A DNA stretch of 64,000 bases from Pantoea dispersa (GTDB lineage Bacteria > Pseudomonadota > Gammaproteobacteria > Enterobacterales > Enterobacteriaceae), in the NCBI RefSeq assembly GCF_014155765.1, contig NZ_SCKT01000005.1:62001-126000 (forward strand), in the 5' to 3' direction. Positions 20,899-29,956 of this stretch are shown here, in pieces. How positions within the stretch are numbered: position 1 is the first letter of the stretch; each line of letters opens with the position of its first letter. A program made the translations under genes and the position numbers. The notes under the pieces are model-generated. The model was not told where the DNA came from, made no database searches, and was given only the letters and a program-made list of their open reading frames with translations.

Positions 20899-21348
20899 CT
20901 ACTTCGTGGTGACAAACAGCGACACAATCCCTGCGGCGATTAGCGGCCCGACCGGCACGCCGCGAAAGAACGCCACACCAATCACCGTGCCAATCAGCAA
21001 CCCGCCAATCACCGACGGCTGCACGCTCATTAAACTGACGCCGCGACCGCCGAGCCAGGCAACAAATACGCCAACGATAATCGCCACAATGGATTGCCAG
21101 TTAGCAAAGGATTTCAGCAGCGACGAGGCCGGCAGCGTGCCGCTTGCCAGCGGTGCCATGACGGCCACGGTGAGAATAATGATACCAATCTGGATGCCTT
21201 GCTTTTCGACGTAGGGAAAGAACTGTGCCAGCGGCGTGAGCTTAATCACCAGCAGGATGAGAATCGAAATGGTAACGGCGCTGTTGTGGACGAAGTAGCT
21301 CAGGATGGCGAGGCAGATAAGAATGAGGGTCGAGGCGTAGGCAGCCAT
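20899..21348 (-). CDS. UPF0756 membrane protein (YeaL family)
   Basis: Integral membrane protein of 149 residues with four or five hydrophobic segments. Conserved family strings are [41 protein letters not shown] and [18 protein letters not shown], typical of the UPF0756 (YeaL) family. No biochemical function is known for it. In E. coli yeaL lies elsewhere, so its place between ppa and a DUF1311 gene is lineage-specific. The ATG has CGGAGAAACC before it. I leave the gene symbol empty because a second paralogue could exist in this genome. Confidence 0.85.
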   Translation of the reverse strand: MAAYASTLILICLAILSYFVHNSAVTISILILLVIKLTPLAQFFPYVEKQGIQIGIIILTVAVMAPLASGTLPASSLLKSFANWQSIVAIIVGVFVAWLGGRGVSLMSVQPSVIGGLLIGTVIGVAFFRGVPVGPLIAAGIVSLFVTTK

Positions 21349-21415
21349 GGTTTCTCCGTGAATAATGGGCGCGCTGACCGTGGCCAGCGCTAAGCGTGTT
21401 TAACGCCCCCATTTA

Positions 21416-21829
21416 TCAACAATCATCGGGATTGGCGCAACTGCCTTTGTTGATTGATTGCAGCATCAGCGCCTGGTTGCGCACCAGACTGACGCCCTGC
21501 GCGCCCACTGACAGCGCCGCCATGGAGCCCTGACTGCTGAGGAAATAGCTGCGGCTGGCATCGGTCCAGCTATCACGGTAGGCCAGCCAGGCGCGCTGCG
21601 CATTGCGCAGTTTGTCTTTGGGCTCACCGGTTAATTTCTTCATCAGCTGGCTATATTGCGCATTCATCTCTTTGTCCCACGCCTTATTGGCCGTGCTGTA
21701 GCATTGCGACATGCCGGCGGTGCTGGACTCTTTATTCAGGCATTGATTGAGCTGCTGATCGATAGGGTTTTGCTGTGCCATTGCCACGCTGGACGCGAAC
21801 AGACAGGCAAGCGGAAGCCATTTTTTCAT
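21416..21829 (-). CDS. Periplasmic DUF1311 (LprI-like) protein
   Basis: Secreted protein of 137 residues with a Sec signal (MKKWLPLACLFASSVAMA). The mature part has the DUF1311/LprI pattern: paired cysteines (QCLNKESSTAGMSQCYSTANKAWDKEMN), then LRNAQRAWLAYRDSWTDASRSY, and a late pair CANPDDC. Some family members inhibit lysozyme; others have no known role. The ATG at 21829 follows AAGGAATGTAACG and gives a clean signal peptide, whereas the frame upstream (26 codons) does not. It is divergent from the second chemoreceptor. Confidence 0.82.
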   Translation of the reverse strand: MKKWLPLACLFASSVAMAQQNPIDQQLNQCLNKESSTAGMSQCYSTANKAWDKEMNAQYSQLMKKLTGEPKDKLRNAQRAWLAYRDSWTDASRSYFLSSQGSMAALSVGAQGVSLVRNQALMLQSINKGSCANPDDC

Positions 21830-21914
21830 CGTTACATTCCTTGCTTTTAGCGCTACGAACTTCAGGAAATCTGAAGCGTAGATGATCGTAATCAGGTTGA
21901 CCATCAATCAAGGA

Positions 21915-21942
21915 TAAAGTTTCCGCCGGTCACTGCCGATAA
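21915..21942 (+). promoter_or_regulatory. Sigma-28 (FliA)-like promoter of the second chemoreceptor
   Basis: TAAAGTTT (21915-21922) and GCCGATAA (21935-21942) are both perfect matches to the sigma-28 consensus. The spacer is 12 bases where 11 is usual. The site ends 56 bases upstream of the chemoreceptor ATG. It is the clearest promoter in the window after the ribosomal and RNase P ones. Confidence 0.78.
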
Positions 21943-21998
21943 TCTCTCCGTTTTAGGGCTACTGGATTCTCCCTTTTTTAAAGCGCACGGGAATTATC

Positions 21999-23561
21999 AT
22001 GATCACACAGCTATCTATACGCACGGCTTTACTCTCTCTTCTGGCCTTTATGACGCTGCTGCTGCTGGCAGTGAGCGCTATGGGCATCTACGCCATCAAT
22101 TCCGGCAACCAGTCACTTGACGCCATCAACCGTATTCAGGGCATTGAACTCAACAGCCTGTATCAGAGCAACGCCGATTTGATGCGTGCCCGCGCCAGCG
22201 CCGCGCTGGCGGTGCGCAAAATCGAAATCGGCCTGCTGGACGAGGGCGCGACCGTCACCAAACAGGCGCAGGCGGATGTCGCCAGCTCGCAACGCCATCT
22301 CACCGCGTTTATTGATGCCGGTACCGTTACCGCGCAGGGCAAAAGCCTCGCCGATGCGGTCGCGGCCGCGTTCAGCGCGTATCAGAAAGGTGCCATGGCA
22401 CCCATGATGGATGCGCTGCAAAAGCAGTATACCGATGAGTATTACCAGGTGCTGGAAGGCAACCTGTCGCAGCTGGCGGCTAACTATTCAAAGGCAGTGA
22501 ACGACTTCAGCCTGTATGCCGACGAAGTCTCTGCCGCACGTCTGGCGGCAGCGGCGCACAATGAACTGCAGATGAAGATCATGATTGGCGTCGCCGTCGC
22601 GCTGACCCTGTTGCTGATTGCACTGGCCTGGCTGCTGCTGCGCCGCGCGCTACTGCGTCCGCTGGATGGGGCGATCCAGCATCTGGAGCAGATTGCAGCC
22701 GGCGATCTGTCGCAGCCGCTGCCGGCAGCGGCCAATAACGAAATTGGCCGTCTGAACCAGGCGCTGACGGGAATGCAGCTGGCGCTGCGCAACTCGGTCA
22801 GCCAGGTGCGTGAAGCCAGCCTGCAGATTGACGTCGGCAGCCGCGAGCTGTCCGCGGGCACGGTGCATCTGTCGCAGCGCACTGAAGAGTCGGCGGCCTC
22901 GCTGGAGCAGACTGCCGCCAGCATGGAGCAGCTCACAGCCACCGTCCGGCTTAACGCCAGCAACGCGCAGCAGGCCAACCAGCTAGCCAGTAGCGTGTCC
23001 GATACCGCCGACCGCGGCGCGGAAGTGGTGTGCTACGTGATGGAGAAGATGCGTGAGATCACCCACAGTTCCGATCGGATCGCCGATATTCTCAGCGTGA
23101 TCGACGGCATTGCGTTCCAGACCAACATCCTGGCGCTCAACGCCTCGGTGGAAGCGGCGCGTGCCGGTGAGCAGGGGCGCGGTTTTGCCGTGGTTGCCAA
23201 CGAAGTGCGCACCCTGGCCGGGCGCAGCGCCAGCGCCGCCAAAGAGATTCGTGAGTTGATCAGCGAATCACAGACGCGGGTCAAAGAGGGCAGCGACATG
23301 GCCACGCGCGCCGGCGAAACCATGGATGAGATCTCCAGTGAAGTGATGCGGGTGACCGCGCTAATGAAAGAGATCTCCATCGCCTCGGAAGAGCAGAGCC
23401 GCGGTATTGAACAGGTTAACCAGGCGGTAACGCAGATGGATGAAGCCGCACAGCAAAACGCCGCGCTGGTGGAACAGGCCAGCGCCGCTACGCAGTCGCT
23501 GGAAGCGCAGTCGCAGCAGTTGCAGGCATCCATGGCACAGTTCCGCGTGGCGACAGCATAA
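21999..23561 (+). CDS. Methyl-accepting chemotaxis protein, Tar-like
   Basis: Chemoreceptor of 520 residues with classical topology: membrane segment 1 at about 8-30, a periplasmic four-helix bundle (about 31-190) of the TarH type, membrane segment 2 at 193-214, HAMP, and the signalling domain ([21 protein letters not shown], then [27 protein letters not shown]). The usual Ala after NA in the tip is Ser here. The protein ends MAQFRVATA without a CheR-binding pentapeptide, so adaptation may need help from other receptors. A near-perfect sigma-28 promoter is upstream. The ligand is unknown; no aspartate- or serine-binding Arg pattern could be assigned safely. Confidence 0.93.
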   Translation: MITQLSIRTALLSLLAFMTLLLLAVSAMGIYAINSGNQSLDAINRIQGIELNSLYQSNADLMRARASAALAVRKIEIGLLDEGATVTKQAQADVASSQRHLTAFIDAGTVTAQGKSLADAVAAAFSAYQKGAMAPMMDALQKQYTDEYYQVLEGNLSQLAANYSKAVNDFSLYADEVSAARLAAAAHNELQMKIMIGVAVALTLLLIALAWLLLRRALLRPLDGAIQHLEQIAAGDLSQPLPAAANNEIGRLNQALTGMQLALRNSVSQVREASLQIDVGSRELSAGTVHLSQRTEESAASLEQTAASMEQLTATVRLNASNAQQANQLASSVSDTADRGAEVVCYVMEKMREITHSSDRIADILSVIDGIAFQTNILALNASVEAARAGEQGRGFAVVANEVRTLAGRSASAAKEIRELISESQTRVKEGSDMATRAGETMDEISSEVMRVTALMKEISIASEEQSRGIEQVNQAVTQMDEAAQQNAALVEQASAATQSLEAQSQQLQASMAQFRVATA

Positions 23562-23658
23562 TCAGGGTGGGGTCAGGGATGACCGGTAACGCTGCCTGCG
23601 TTCGCCCTGATGGATGGCGACGCGGGAGAAGATAACGCGGTAATTTACGCGGTGCGTG

Positions 23659-23949
23659 TTATTGTGCACCGCTGTTCAGACCGGCGGGAAACGCCAGAAT
23701 CATGGCGGCCAGCCGATCATCTTCCGCCAGAAAATAGGCTGCCGGCACTTCCAGCACCTGCGCCAGTAATTGCAGCGTTAATAAGTCCGGTTTATGCACG
23801 CCCAGTTCATAGCGATTAATACGCGCGCTGGCAGAAAACTCTTCGATCCCTGCGGCAATACCCAATCCTTTCTGCGACAAACCTTTCGCCAGACGCGCTT
23901 GTTTCAGGCGTCGACAAAAAGTGTCTTGCAGCGAGGAGGTCGGTTTCAT
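23659..23949 (-). CDS. XRE-family (Cro/C1-type HTH) transcriptional regulator
   Basis: 96-residue single-domain DNA-binding protein. The helix-turn-helix runs over residues 12-65: RRLKQARLAKGLSQKGLGIAAG, ASARINRYELGVHKPDLLTLQLLAQVL, a lambda-repressor-like five-helix pattern with the recognition helix near ASARINRYE. A short C-terminal tail has no sensor domain. It is transcribed divergently from a Ner/Nlp-type gene, and the 91 bases between the two starts hold two near-identical dyads, so it probably represses itself, its partner, or both. It sits between chemotaxis and housekeeping genes and is probably a remnant or domesticated piece of a mobile element. That last point is inference. Confidence 0.85.
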   Translation of the reverse strand: MKPTSSLQDTFCRRLKQARLAKGLSQKGLGIAAGIEEFSASARINRYELGVHKPDLLTLQLLAQVLEVPAAYFLAEDDRLAAMILAFPAGLNSGAQ

Positions 23950-23951
23950 GA

Positions 23952-23966
23952 CTACGAGAATCGTAG
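23952..23966. promoter_or_regulatory. Operator-like dyad 1 of the divergent HTH pair
   Basis: CTACGAGAATCGTAG: arms CTACGA/TCGTAG around GAA. It begins 3 bases upstream of the XRE gene start and is identical at 13 of 15 positions to the second dyad 34 bases away. Confidence 0.6.
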
Positions 23967-23982
23967 ATTTAGCGCTTGTCAG

Positions 23983-24003
23983 ATACTACGAGTAACGTAG
24001 TAT
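23983..24003. promoter_or_regulatory. Operator-like dyad 2 of the divergent HTH pair
   Basis: Arms ATACTACG/CGTAGTAT around AGTAA, with core CTACGAGTAACGTAG (23986-24000). It lies 37 bases upstream of the Ner-like start. The centre-to-centre distance to dyad 1 is 34 bases, a little over three helical turns. Confidence 0.6.
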
Positions 24004-24040
24004 CGTTACGGGAATGGATAAGCGAACTAAGGAGAGTTGC

Positions 24041-24304
24041 GTGAATAATGCGAAGTCAGACTGGCATCCGGCCGATATCATTGCGGCGCTGCGTAAAAAG
24101 GGAACCTCAATGGCGGCGTTATCCCGACAGGCGGGATTATGTTCCACCACGTTAGCCAACGCGCTGGCGCGTCCGTGGCCGAAAGGGGAATTAATTATTG
24201 CCGAAGCAATTGGTATTTCGCCGGCTGAGATCTGGCCGAGTCGTTATTATGCGGAGAATGGTGAATTAATTAATCGTCAGGCAAGAATCAGAAATAAAAA
24301 ATAA
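24041..24304 (+). CDS. Ner/Nlp-type HTH transcriptional regulator
   Basis: Small DNA-binding protein of 87 residues from the family of phage Mu Ner and bacterial Nlp/SfsB. The signature is SDWHPADIIAALRKKGTSMAALSRQAGLCSTTLANALARPWPKGELIIAEAIGISPAEIWPSRY. The best start is the GTG at 24041: AAGGAG stands 6 bases upstream and the product then starts just before the conserved DWHPADI. An ATG at 24014 in the same frame has a poor site. Ner in phage Mu is a repressor acting at a divergent early promoter pair; the same geometry with an XRE gene is seen here. Confidence 0.85.
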   Translation: MNNAKSDWHPADIIAALRKKGTSMAALSRQAGLCSTTLANALARPWPKGELIIAEAIGISPAEIWPSRYYAENGELINRQARIRNKK

Positions 24305-24359
24305 GTAAGCCTGGGCGCCGGCGTAATGCCGATTAAGTGGCAATTAATTTCTGTATGCC

Positions 24360-24473
24360 GGTGCGCATAAATGCGCACCCAACATAAACCGTGCCATCAA
24401 CCTGTAGGGTCGCCATTAATGGCGACCGAAAATCATTTACTGGCAAACATCACACGCAGGCATTTTAAATGCC
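24360..24473. repeat. Cluster of three palindromes before fbp
   Basis: GGTGCGCATAAATGCGCACC (24360-24379) and GGTCGCCATTAATGGCGACC (24408-24427) are perfect 20-base palindromes of like design, one following CTGTAG. A third, GGCATTT-T-AAATGCC, is at 24459-24473, just after the fbp stop. They lie between the ner-like gene and convergent fbp, may act as terminators, and resemble enterobacterial intergenic repeats. Confidence 0.6.
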
Positions 24474-24480
24474 CGCTTAC

Positions 24481-25488
24481 TTACGCCTGATGTTCGTCCG
24501 GTAACTCACGCATAAAGCGTTCAACGTCGTCGACCATCGCATCATTACCGCAGAAGAACGGGCAGCGCTGGTGCAGCGTTTCCGGCTGAATATCGAGGAT
24601 ACGGTTTTTACCGTCGCTGGCTTTACCGCCCGCCTGTTCGGCGAGGAAGGCCATCGGGTTGCACTCATACAGCAGGCGCAGCTTGCCTTTCGGGTGGCTG
24701 GCGGTGCTGGGATAGAGATAAATGCCGCCCTTCAGCAGGTTGCGGTGGAAATCCGCCACCAGTGAACCGATGTAGCGCGAGGTGTAAGGGCGCTTCGTTG
24801 AAACATCTTCTTCCTGGCAGAACTTCAGGTACTTTTTCACGCCCTGCGGGAAGCGGATGTAATTCCCTTCGTTGATCGAGTAGGTGTAGCCTTTTTCCGG
24901 GAAGGTCATGCGTTCGTGGCTCAGGCAGAACACGCCGAGCGACGGATCGTAAGTGAAGGCATGAACGCCCACGCCGGTGGTGTATACCATCATGGTTGAG
25001 GAACCGTACACCACGTAACCTGCGGCAACCTGCTTGTGGCCCGGTTGCATGAAATCGGCTTCAGTGATTGGTGTGCCTGGCTCGCTAATACGATGATAAA
25101 TCGAGAAAATGGTGCCGACGGAAACGTTAACGTCGATGTTCGAAGAACCATCCAGCGGGTCCATTAATACTACGTACTTACCGTTCTCCGAACCTTCAAA
25201 GATGACAAACTCATCTTCTTCTTCGGAAGCAATCCCCGCGACCACACCGCGCGCCTTCAGTGCCGCTTTCAGCTTTTCGTTAGCGAACAGATCCAGCTTC
25301 ATCTGCTGCTCACCCTGCACGTTCTCTACGCCGCTGGCACCAAGAATATCCACCAGACCCGCTTTGTTGATGTCGCGGTGGATGATTTTTGCGCCCAGCT
25401 TGATGGAGGAAATCAGCGCCGTCAGTTCACCTGTGGCGTGAGGAAAGTCGTGTTGCTTCTCGACGATGAATTCGCCTAACGTTTTCAT
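24481..25488 (-). CDS. fbp: Fructose-1,6-bisphosphatase class 1
   Basis: Gluconeogenic enzyme converting fructose 1,6-bisphosphate to fructose 6-phosphate, inhibited by AMP in enterobacteria. The 335-residue product starts [27 protein letters not shown] and has the metal-binding motif [10 protein letters not shown] at residues 110-119 and SEEEDEFV near 89. The active-site strings [34 protein letters not shown] and [13 protein letters not shown] are also present. ATG 25488 follows AGGGAATGTGTT; the 15-codon extension upstream is not conserved. It is divergent from mpl as in E. coli. Confidence 0.97.
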   Translation of the reverse strand: MKTLGEFIVEKQHDFPHATGELTALISSIKLGAKIIHRDINKAGLVDILGASGVENVQGEQQMKLDLFANEKLKAALKARGVVAGIASEEEDEFVIFEGSENGKYVVLMDPLDGSSNIDVNVSVGTIFSIYHRISEPGTPITEADFMQPGHKQVAAGYVVYGSSTMMVYTTGVGVHAFTYDPSLGVFCLSHERMTFPEKGYTYSINEGNYIRFPQGVKKYLKFCQEEDVSTKRPYTSRYIGSLVADFHRNLLKGGIYLYPSTASHPKGKLRLLYECNPMAFLAEQAGGKASDGKNRILDIQPETLHQRCPFFCGNDAMVDDVERFMRELPDEHQA

Positions 25489-25656
25489 AACACATTCCCT
25501 GAATCTACGATGGAGTGGCAGCAGCTGTAACAAGCTACCAACGTATGCGTACGCAGTTTAGCCGATTGAACTTCAAAAACCATAGTCCTAATCCGTTTCT
25601 TCCCTCCGGACTCGGCGTTACACTGTGCGCCGAACTTTTGAGTAATGGATCTTTTT

Positions 25657-27012
25657 ATGCGCATTCACATCCTTGGGATTTGTGGCACTTTTATGGGCGG
25701 ACTGGCGATGCTGGCCCGCTCGCTCGGACATGAAGTGACCGGTTCAGATGCCAATGTCTATCCGCCGATGAGCACACTGCTGCAACAGCAAGGCATTGAA
25801 TTAACTGAAGGTTACGATGCCTCGCAGCTGGACCCGGCACCGGATCTGGTGATCATTGGCAACGCCATGACGCGTGGCAACCCGTGCGTGGAAGCGGTGC
25901 TGGAACGCAACATTCCTTACCTTTCCGGACCGCAATGGCTGCACGATTTCGTGCTGCGCGATCGCTGGGTACTGGCGGTGGCCGGTACCCATGGCAAAAC
26001 CACCACAGCCGGCATGGCAGCGTGGATTCTCGAGGCCTGCGGCCTGGAACCAGGCTTTATTATTGGTGGGGTGCCGGGTAACTTCGACGTATCGGCAAAA
26101 TTAGGAAAAAGTCCATTCTTCGTCATCGAGGCGGATGAGTACGACTGCGCGTTTTTCGACAAGCGTTCCAAGTTTGTACACTACTGCCCGCGCACCCTGA
26201 TCCTCAACAATCTTGAGTTCGATCATGCCGACATCTTCGACGATCTGCGGGCGATCCAGAAGCAGTTCCACCATCTGGTGCGCATCGTGCCGGGTCAGGG
26301 CAAGATCCTGCTGCCGGAACACGATCACAATATTAAGCAGGTGATGGCGATGGGCTGCTGGAGCGAGCAGGAGAGCGTGGGCGACAACGGCCGCTGGCAG
26401 GCGAAGAAGCTGGTGCCGGATGCCTCGCGCTGGGAAGCCTGGCTCGACGGTGAGAAAGTGGCGGAAGTGAACTGGGCGCTGGTCGGCGAACACAATATGC
26501 ACAACGGCCTGATGGCGATTGCCGCCGCACGTCACGTTGGCGTGAAGCCGTGCGATGCCGGAGAGGCGCTGAACAGCTTCATTAACGCGCGTCGTCGCCT
26601 CGAGCTACGCGGCGAAGTGAACGCGATTAAGGTGTATGACGATTTTGCCCATCACCCAACGGCGATTCTCGCTACGCTGGCGGCGCTGCGCAGTAAAGTC
26701 GGCGGCACCGCACGCATTCTGGCGGTGCTTGAGCCGCGCTCTAATACCATGAAGATGGGCGTGAGCAAGAACGAACTGGCCCCTTCGTTAGGGCGTGCCG
26801 ATGAGGTGTTCCTGTTCCAGCCGCACCACATTCCGTGGCAGGTCGCCGACGTTGCGGACGCCTGCATTCAGCCGGCACACTGGAGCGCGGACATTGATAC
26901 GCTGGTGGAGATGGTGGCTAAAGCGGCGCAACCGGGTGATTCGATTCTGGTGATGAGCAACGGCGGCTTTGGCGGGATTCATCAGAAACTGCTGGAGCGG
27001 TTAGGTAAGTAA
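25657..27012 (+). CDS. mpl: UDP-MurNAc:L-Ala-gamma-D-Glu-meso-DAP ligase (murein peptide ligase)
   Basis: Mpl reattaches the tripeptide recovered from turnover of peptidoglycan to UDP-N-acetylmuramate. The product has 451 residues from the ATG at 25657 (MRIHILGICGTFMGGLAMLARSLGHEVTGSDANVYPPMS). The ATP-binding loop is GTHGKTTT at 110-117. Mur-ligase central-domain motifs (EADEYDCAFFDKRSKF, NLEFDHADIF) and C-terminal motifs (GEHNMHNGLMAIAAARH, DDFAHHPTA) follow. Another ATG four codons upstream (25645) is possible, but the E. coli protein starts at MRIHILG. Confidence 0.96.
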   Translation: MRIHILGICGTFMGGLAMLARSLGHEVTGSDANVYPPMSTLLQQQGIELTEGYDASQLDPAPDLVIIGNAMTRGNPCVEAVLERNIPYLSGPQWLHDFVLRDRWVLAVAGTHGKTTTAGMAAWILEACGLEPGFIIGGVPGNFDVSAKLGKSPFFVIEADEYDCAFFDKRSKFVHYCPRTLILNNLEFDHADIFDDLRAIQKQFHHLVRIVPGQGKILLPEHDHNIKQVMAMGCWSEQESVGDNGRWQAKKLVPDASRWEAWLDGEKVAEVNWALVGEHNMHNGLMAIAAARHVGVKPCDAGEALNSFINARRRLELRGEVNAIKVYDDFAHHPTAILATLAALRSKVGGTARILAVLEPRSNTMKMGVSKNELAPSLGRADEVFLFQPHHIPWQVADVADACIQPAHWSADIDTLVEMVAKAAQPGDSILVMSNGGFGGIHQKLLERLGK

Positions 27013-27055
27013 TGCGTGGCCGGTTCAGGCCGGCCTCTGGCAGATAAGGGGGCTA

Positions 27056-27212
27056 CCCTCATCCCAGCCTTCTCCCGCAAGCGGGAGAAGGGGCCGCCCG
27101 GTGCGGACGTCACATTCAGCGCTCGTCCTCAGCTACCTCAGCACTCTGCTTCTAACCCGGCACTGTACTTTATATCCCCTCTCCCGCTTGCGGGAGAGGG
27201 TTAGGGTGAGGG
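27056..27212. repeat. Head-to-head pair of GC-rich palindromic repeats (site A)
   Basis: Two copies of the element CCCTCAyCCyrrCCyTCTCCCGCAAGCGGGAGA, one forward (27056-27093) and one reversed (27176-27212), separated by about 80 bases of unrelated sequence. Each core is a near-perfect palindrome (TCTCCCGC around AA, ending GCGGGAGA). The same element recurs near 37.5 and 44.5 kb. The pair lies between convergent mpl and darP. Confidence 0.85.
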
Positions 27213-27235
27213 CAGGGCAACCGTCCGCAGCGGAC

Positions 27236-27778
27236 TTACGCTTCAGCCAGCTCGCGCAGGTACTGGAAAATCTGGCGGGCGGCTTTTGGCGGCTTACTGG
27301 CGGCTTTCTCTTTCTGCGCGTTGCGGATCATACTGCGCAGCTGCTGGCGGTCGGCGTGCGGATAGAGATTCAGCACTTCCGCCACCGCGTCATCACCCTG
27401 TTCGATCAGCCGATCGCGCAGCTGCTCCAGCTTGTGGAACAGCGCAACCTGCTGGTTGTGGCGGTTCTTCAGCTTATCCAGCGCCAGGCGGATTGGCTCT
27501 TCGTCGCGCTGACGCAGCATTTTACCAATCAGCTGCAGCTGGCGGCGGCGGCCTTCCTTCTTAATGCGCTGCGCCAGTTCAATGGCGTCACGCAGCTGTT
27601 CATCAAGCGGGATCTTATCCAGGGAGTTTTTCCCTAAATCCACTAACTCGGCGCCCAGGCGTTTCAGCTCCTCGGCGTCGCGTTTAATTTCACTTTTACT
27701 GACCCAGATAATCTCTTCGTCTTCTTCTTCCTGATTATCCGGCACATCGTCGAGCCAGTCTTCGGGCTGCTTCGTCAT
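27236..27778 (-). CDS. darP: DarP (YjgA), 50S ribosome-associated assembly factor
   Basis: Cytoplasmic, highly helical protein of 180 residues that binds late 50S precursors and helps form the peptidyl-transferase centre in E. coli. The acidic N-terminus ([23 protein letters not shown]), the conserved [24 protein letters not shown] and basic helices ([22 protein letters not shown]) are typical. It is divergent from pmbA, the order found in E. coli. Confidence 0.94.
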   Translation of the reverse strand: MTKQPEDWLDDVPDNQEEEDEEIIWVSKSEIKRDAEELKRLGAELVDLGKNSLDKIPLDEQLRDAIELAQRIKKEGRRRQLQLIGKMLRQRDEEPIRLALDKLKNRHNQQVALFHKLEQLRDRLIEQGDDAVAEVLNLYPHADRQQLRSMIRNAQKEKAASKPPKAARQIFQYLRELAEA

Positions 27779-27893
27779 CTGTTGGCTCCCTAAAAAAAGA
27801 GGCTAATCCTACCAGTTTATCGGGCGACTGCGAAATTGTTCTCTGAGTCTGATAGACTCAATAAATTCATACTTAAGATTAGACGGCAGGTCG

Positions 27894-29234
27894 ATGAACG
27901 TATCTACTCAGGTTGCAGAACAACGTAAAGTGTTGGAACAGGCTGTCGCGCAGGCGCTGGAACTGGTGCAAGCCAGCACCGACGGAGCAGAAGTGGCGGT
28001 CACCAAAACCACCGGAATCGGTGTCAGTACCCGCTACGGCGAAGTGGAAAACGTCGAATTCAACAGCGATGGCGCGCTTGGCATCACCGTCTATCACCAA
28101 AACCGCAAAGGCAGTGCTTCCTCGACCGATCTCAGCCCGGACGCGATTAAACGCACCGTGCAGGCGGCGATCGATATCGCGCGCTACACCTCGCCCGATC
28201 CCTGTGCTGCGCCGGCCGAGCGCGATCTGCTGGCGTTTGAGGCGCCGGATCTCGATCTCTATCACCCGTGGGAGATCGACGCCGATCGCGCCATTGAGCT
28301 GGCCGCGCAGGCCGAGCAGGCCGCACTGCAGGCTGATAAACGCATCACCAATACCGAGGGTGGCAGCTTTAACAGCCACGTCGGCATCAAAGTCTTTGGT
28401 AACAGCCATGGCATGCTGCAGAGCTACTGCTCGAGCCGGCATTCGCTGTCGAGCTGCGTCATTGCCGAGCACAACGGTGACATGGAGCGCGACTACGCCT
28501 ATACCATTGGCCGCGCGATGGGCGATCTGCAAAGCGCCGACTGGGTGGGCGCGGAGTGCGCGCGCCGCGTGCTGGCACGTCTTTCGCCACGTAAGCTGCC
28601 GACCATGAAAGCGCCGGTGCTGTTTGCGCCGGAAGTGGCTACCGGCCTGTTCGGCCATCTGGTGGGCATGATCAGCGGCAGCAGCGTTTACCGTAAATCC
28701 ACCTTCCTGCTCGACGCGCTGGGCCAGCAGATTCTGCCGTCGTGGCTTACGATTGAAGAGAAGCCGCACCTGCTGAAAGGGCTGGCCTCGACGCCGTTCG
28801 ACAGCGAAGGCGTACGCACCGAAGCGCGCGAAATCGTGAAAGATGGCGTGCTGCAGAACTGGCTGCTGACCAGCTATTCGGCGCGTAAGCTCGGCCTGCA
28901 AAGCACCGGCCACGCGGGCGGCATTCATAACTGGCGCATCGCCGGTCAGGGCCACAGCTTTGACGATCTGGTGAAGCAGATGGGACGCGGTTTGATCGTT
29001 ACCGAGATGATGGGTTCCAGCGTCAGCGCCATGACCGGTGACTACTCGCGCGGTGCGGCTGGCTTCTGGGTTGAAAACGGTGAAATTCAATACCCTGTGA
29101 GCGAGATCACAATTGCGGGCAACCTCAAAGATATGTGGCTCAATATGGTAACGGTCGGTAACGACATTGAAACGCGCAGCAATATACAATGCGGATCGGT
29201 GCTGCTGCCGGAGATGAAAATCGCCGGACAATAA
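27894..29234 (+). CDS. pmbA: TldE/PmbA, metalloprotease subunit
   Basis: PmbA (TldE) forms a heterodimer with TldD that degrades unfolded peptides, matures microcin B17 and processes the CcdA antitoxin. The 446-residue protein has the PmbA_TldD family pattern: [31 protein letters not shown] near the N-terminus and [42 protein letters not shown] near the C-terminus (the first S of that string belongs to the preceding Gly-Ser-Ser turn). The subunit lacks a zinc-binding HExxxH, as expected, since TldD supplies it. It is divergent from darP and followed by an intrinsic terminator. Confidence 0.95.
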   Translation: MNVSTQVAEQRKVLEQAVAQALELVQASTDGAEVAVTKTTGIGVSTRYGEVENVEFNSDGALGITVYHQNRKGSASSTDLSPDAIKRTVQAAIDIARYTSPDPCAAPAERDLLAFEAPDLDLYHPWEIDADRAIELAAQAEQAALQADKRITNTEGGSFNSHVGIKVFGNSHGMLQSYCSSRHSLSSCVIAEHNGDMERDYAYTIGRAMGDLQSADWVGAECARRVLARLSPRKLPTMKAPVLFAPEVATGLFGHLVGMISGSSVYRKSTFLLDALGQQILPSWLTIEEKPHLLKGLASTPFDSEGVRTEAREIVKDGVLQNWLLTSYSARKLGLQSTGHAGGIHNWRIAGQGHSFDDLVKQMGRGLIVTEMMGSSVSAMTGDYSRGAAGFWVENGEIQYPVSEITIAGNLKDMWLNMVTVGNDIETRSNIQCGSVLLPEMKIAGQ

Positions 29235-29250
29235 AGACATCGCTTGATGA

Positions 29251-29278
29251 AAGCAGCCCACAGCGGCTGCTTTTTTTT
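29251..29278 (+). terminator. Intrinsic terminator after pmbA
   Basis: Stem AAGCAGCC/GGCTGCTT with a six-base loop (CACAGC), running directly into a tract of eight T. It lies 17 bases after the pmbA stop. Confidence 0.9.
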
Positions 29279-29306
29279 CGCCTGATAATAATTAAAGGAA
29301 AACGTT

Positions 29307-29693
29307 ATGCGTAAGCATGTGATTGCTATGTTGTCTTTGTCGTTGCTGTTCTCTTCAGCCAGCCTGTTCGCGGCTGACCTGGAGCAGGATATGGATACTC
29401 TGAAAGACGGGCTGAGTGTCGTTAAGAAAACCTCTGACGCGCAGGAAATGCACGCTGCACTGGGCAAGATGCGTGCCGCTGCGCAGGATGCAAAAAAATC
29501 CACGCCGGAAAAACTGGAAGGTCAGGGCGCTGACAGCGCACAGATCAAGGATTACCACGCCGGTCTGGACTCACTGATTGCCCAGATCGACGTTGTCGAC
29601 CAGCTGGCGCAGGCTAACAAGCTGGACGAGGCGAAAACCGAAGCGAAGAAACTGGAAGATATCCGTAACGCCAACCATAAGAAATTCCGCTGA
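29307..29693 (+). CDS. cybC: Soluble cytochrome b562
   Basis: Periplasmic four-helix-bundle haem protein. The 128-residue precursor has a 22-residue signal peptide ending SLFA and a 106-residue mature chain, exactly the length of E. coli cytochrome b562. The axial haem ligands are present: Met7 (ADLEQDM) and His102 (IRNANHKKFR) of the mature form. There is no CxxCH motif, so haem would be bound non-covalently. The physiological partner is unknown even in E. coli. AAAGGAAAACGTT precedes the ATG. Confidence 0.94.
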   Translation: MRKHVIAMLSLSLLFSSASLFAADLEQDMDTLKDGLSVVKKTSDAQEMHAALGKMRAAAQDAKKSTPEKLEGQGADSAQIKDYHAGLDSLIAQIDVVDQLAQANKLDEAKTEAKKLEDIRNANHKKFR

Positions 29694-29700
29694 TAAACCG

Positions 29701-29720
29701 GGCCAGCCTGCAGGCTGGCC
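29701..29720 (+). terminator. Hairpin after cybC
   Basis: Perfect 20-base palindrome GGCCAGCCTGCAGGCTGGCC, 7 bases after the cybC stop, followed by TTATTCC. A plausible but T-poor terminator, and the last conserved element before the accessory operon. Confidence 0.6.
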
Positions 29721-29846
29721 TTATTCCTGCCGCGGCTTCGCGTCACTCCACCGTTTTTATCCCGCTTTTTACCTCATTTCACGCATTTCGTGAGCGATCT
29801 CGCATAGTTCGTGCATCGTGCGATCTGGCGCACAGTCGCCCGTGGG

Positions 29847-29868
29847 ATTTCCACTTTGAGGTGGAAAT
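29847..29868 (+). promoter_or_regulatory. Dyad upstream of the PRD/DUF431x operon
   Basis: ATTTCCAC and GTGGAAAT are a perfect 8-base inverted repeat around TTTGAG, 89 bases before the first operon gene. It could be the operator of the operon's PRD regulator or a leader hairpin. The 263 bases between cybC and the operon hold no other feature I can defend; neither a sigma-54 nor a clear sigma-70 promoter is recognisable. Confidence 0.45.
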
Positions 29869-29956
29869 GTTGCGTCTCCACACCGCCAGGCGGACAGCGT
29901 AATTTCTTCTCAACGCGAATTATCTGACATTGTCCGCTGTAAACAGGAGTAACAAG

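Noticed and set aside
23600-24480. Prophage remnant around the XRE/Ner pair
   Set aside because: No integrase, attachment repeats or structural genes; only the two regulators and palindromes are visible, so a prophage cannot be claimed.
29821-29956. Sigma-54 promoter in front of the accessory operon
   Set aside because: Dga-type operons use a sigma-54 activator, so I looked for GG-N10-GC. The nearest candidates (TGGCGCACAGTCGC, TGGAAATGTTGC) have wrong spacing, and the regulator present is not of the sigma-54 type by its visible domains.
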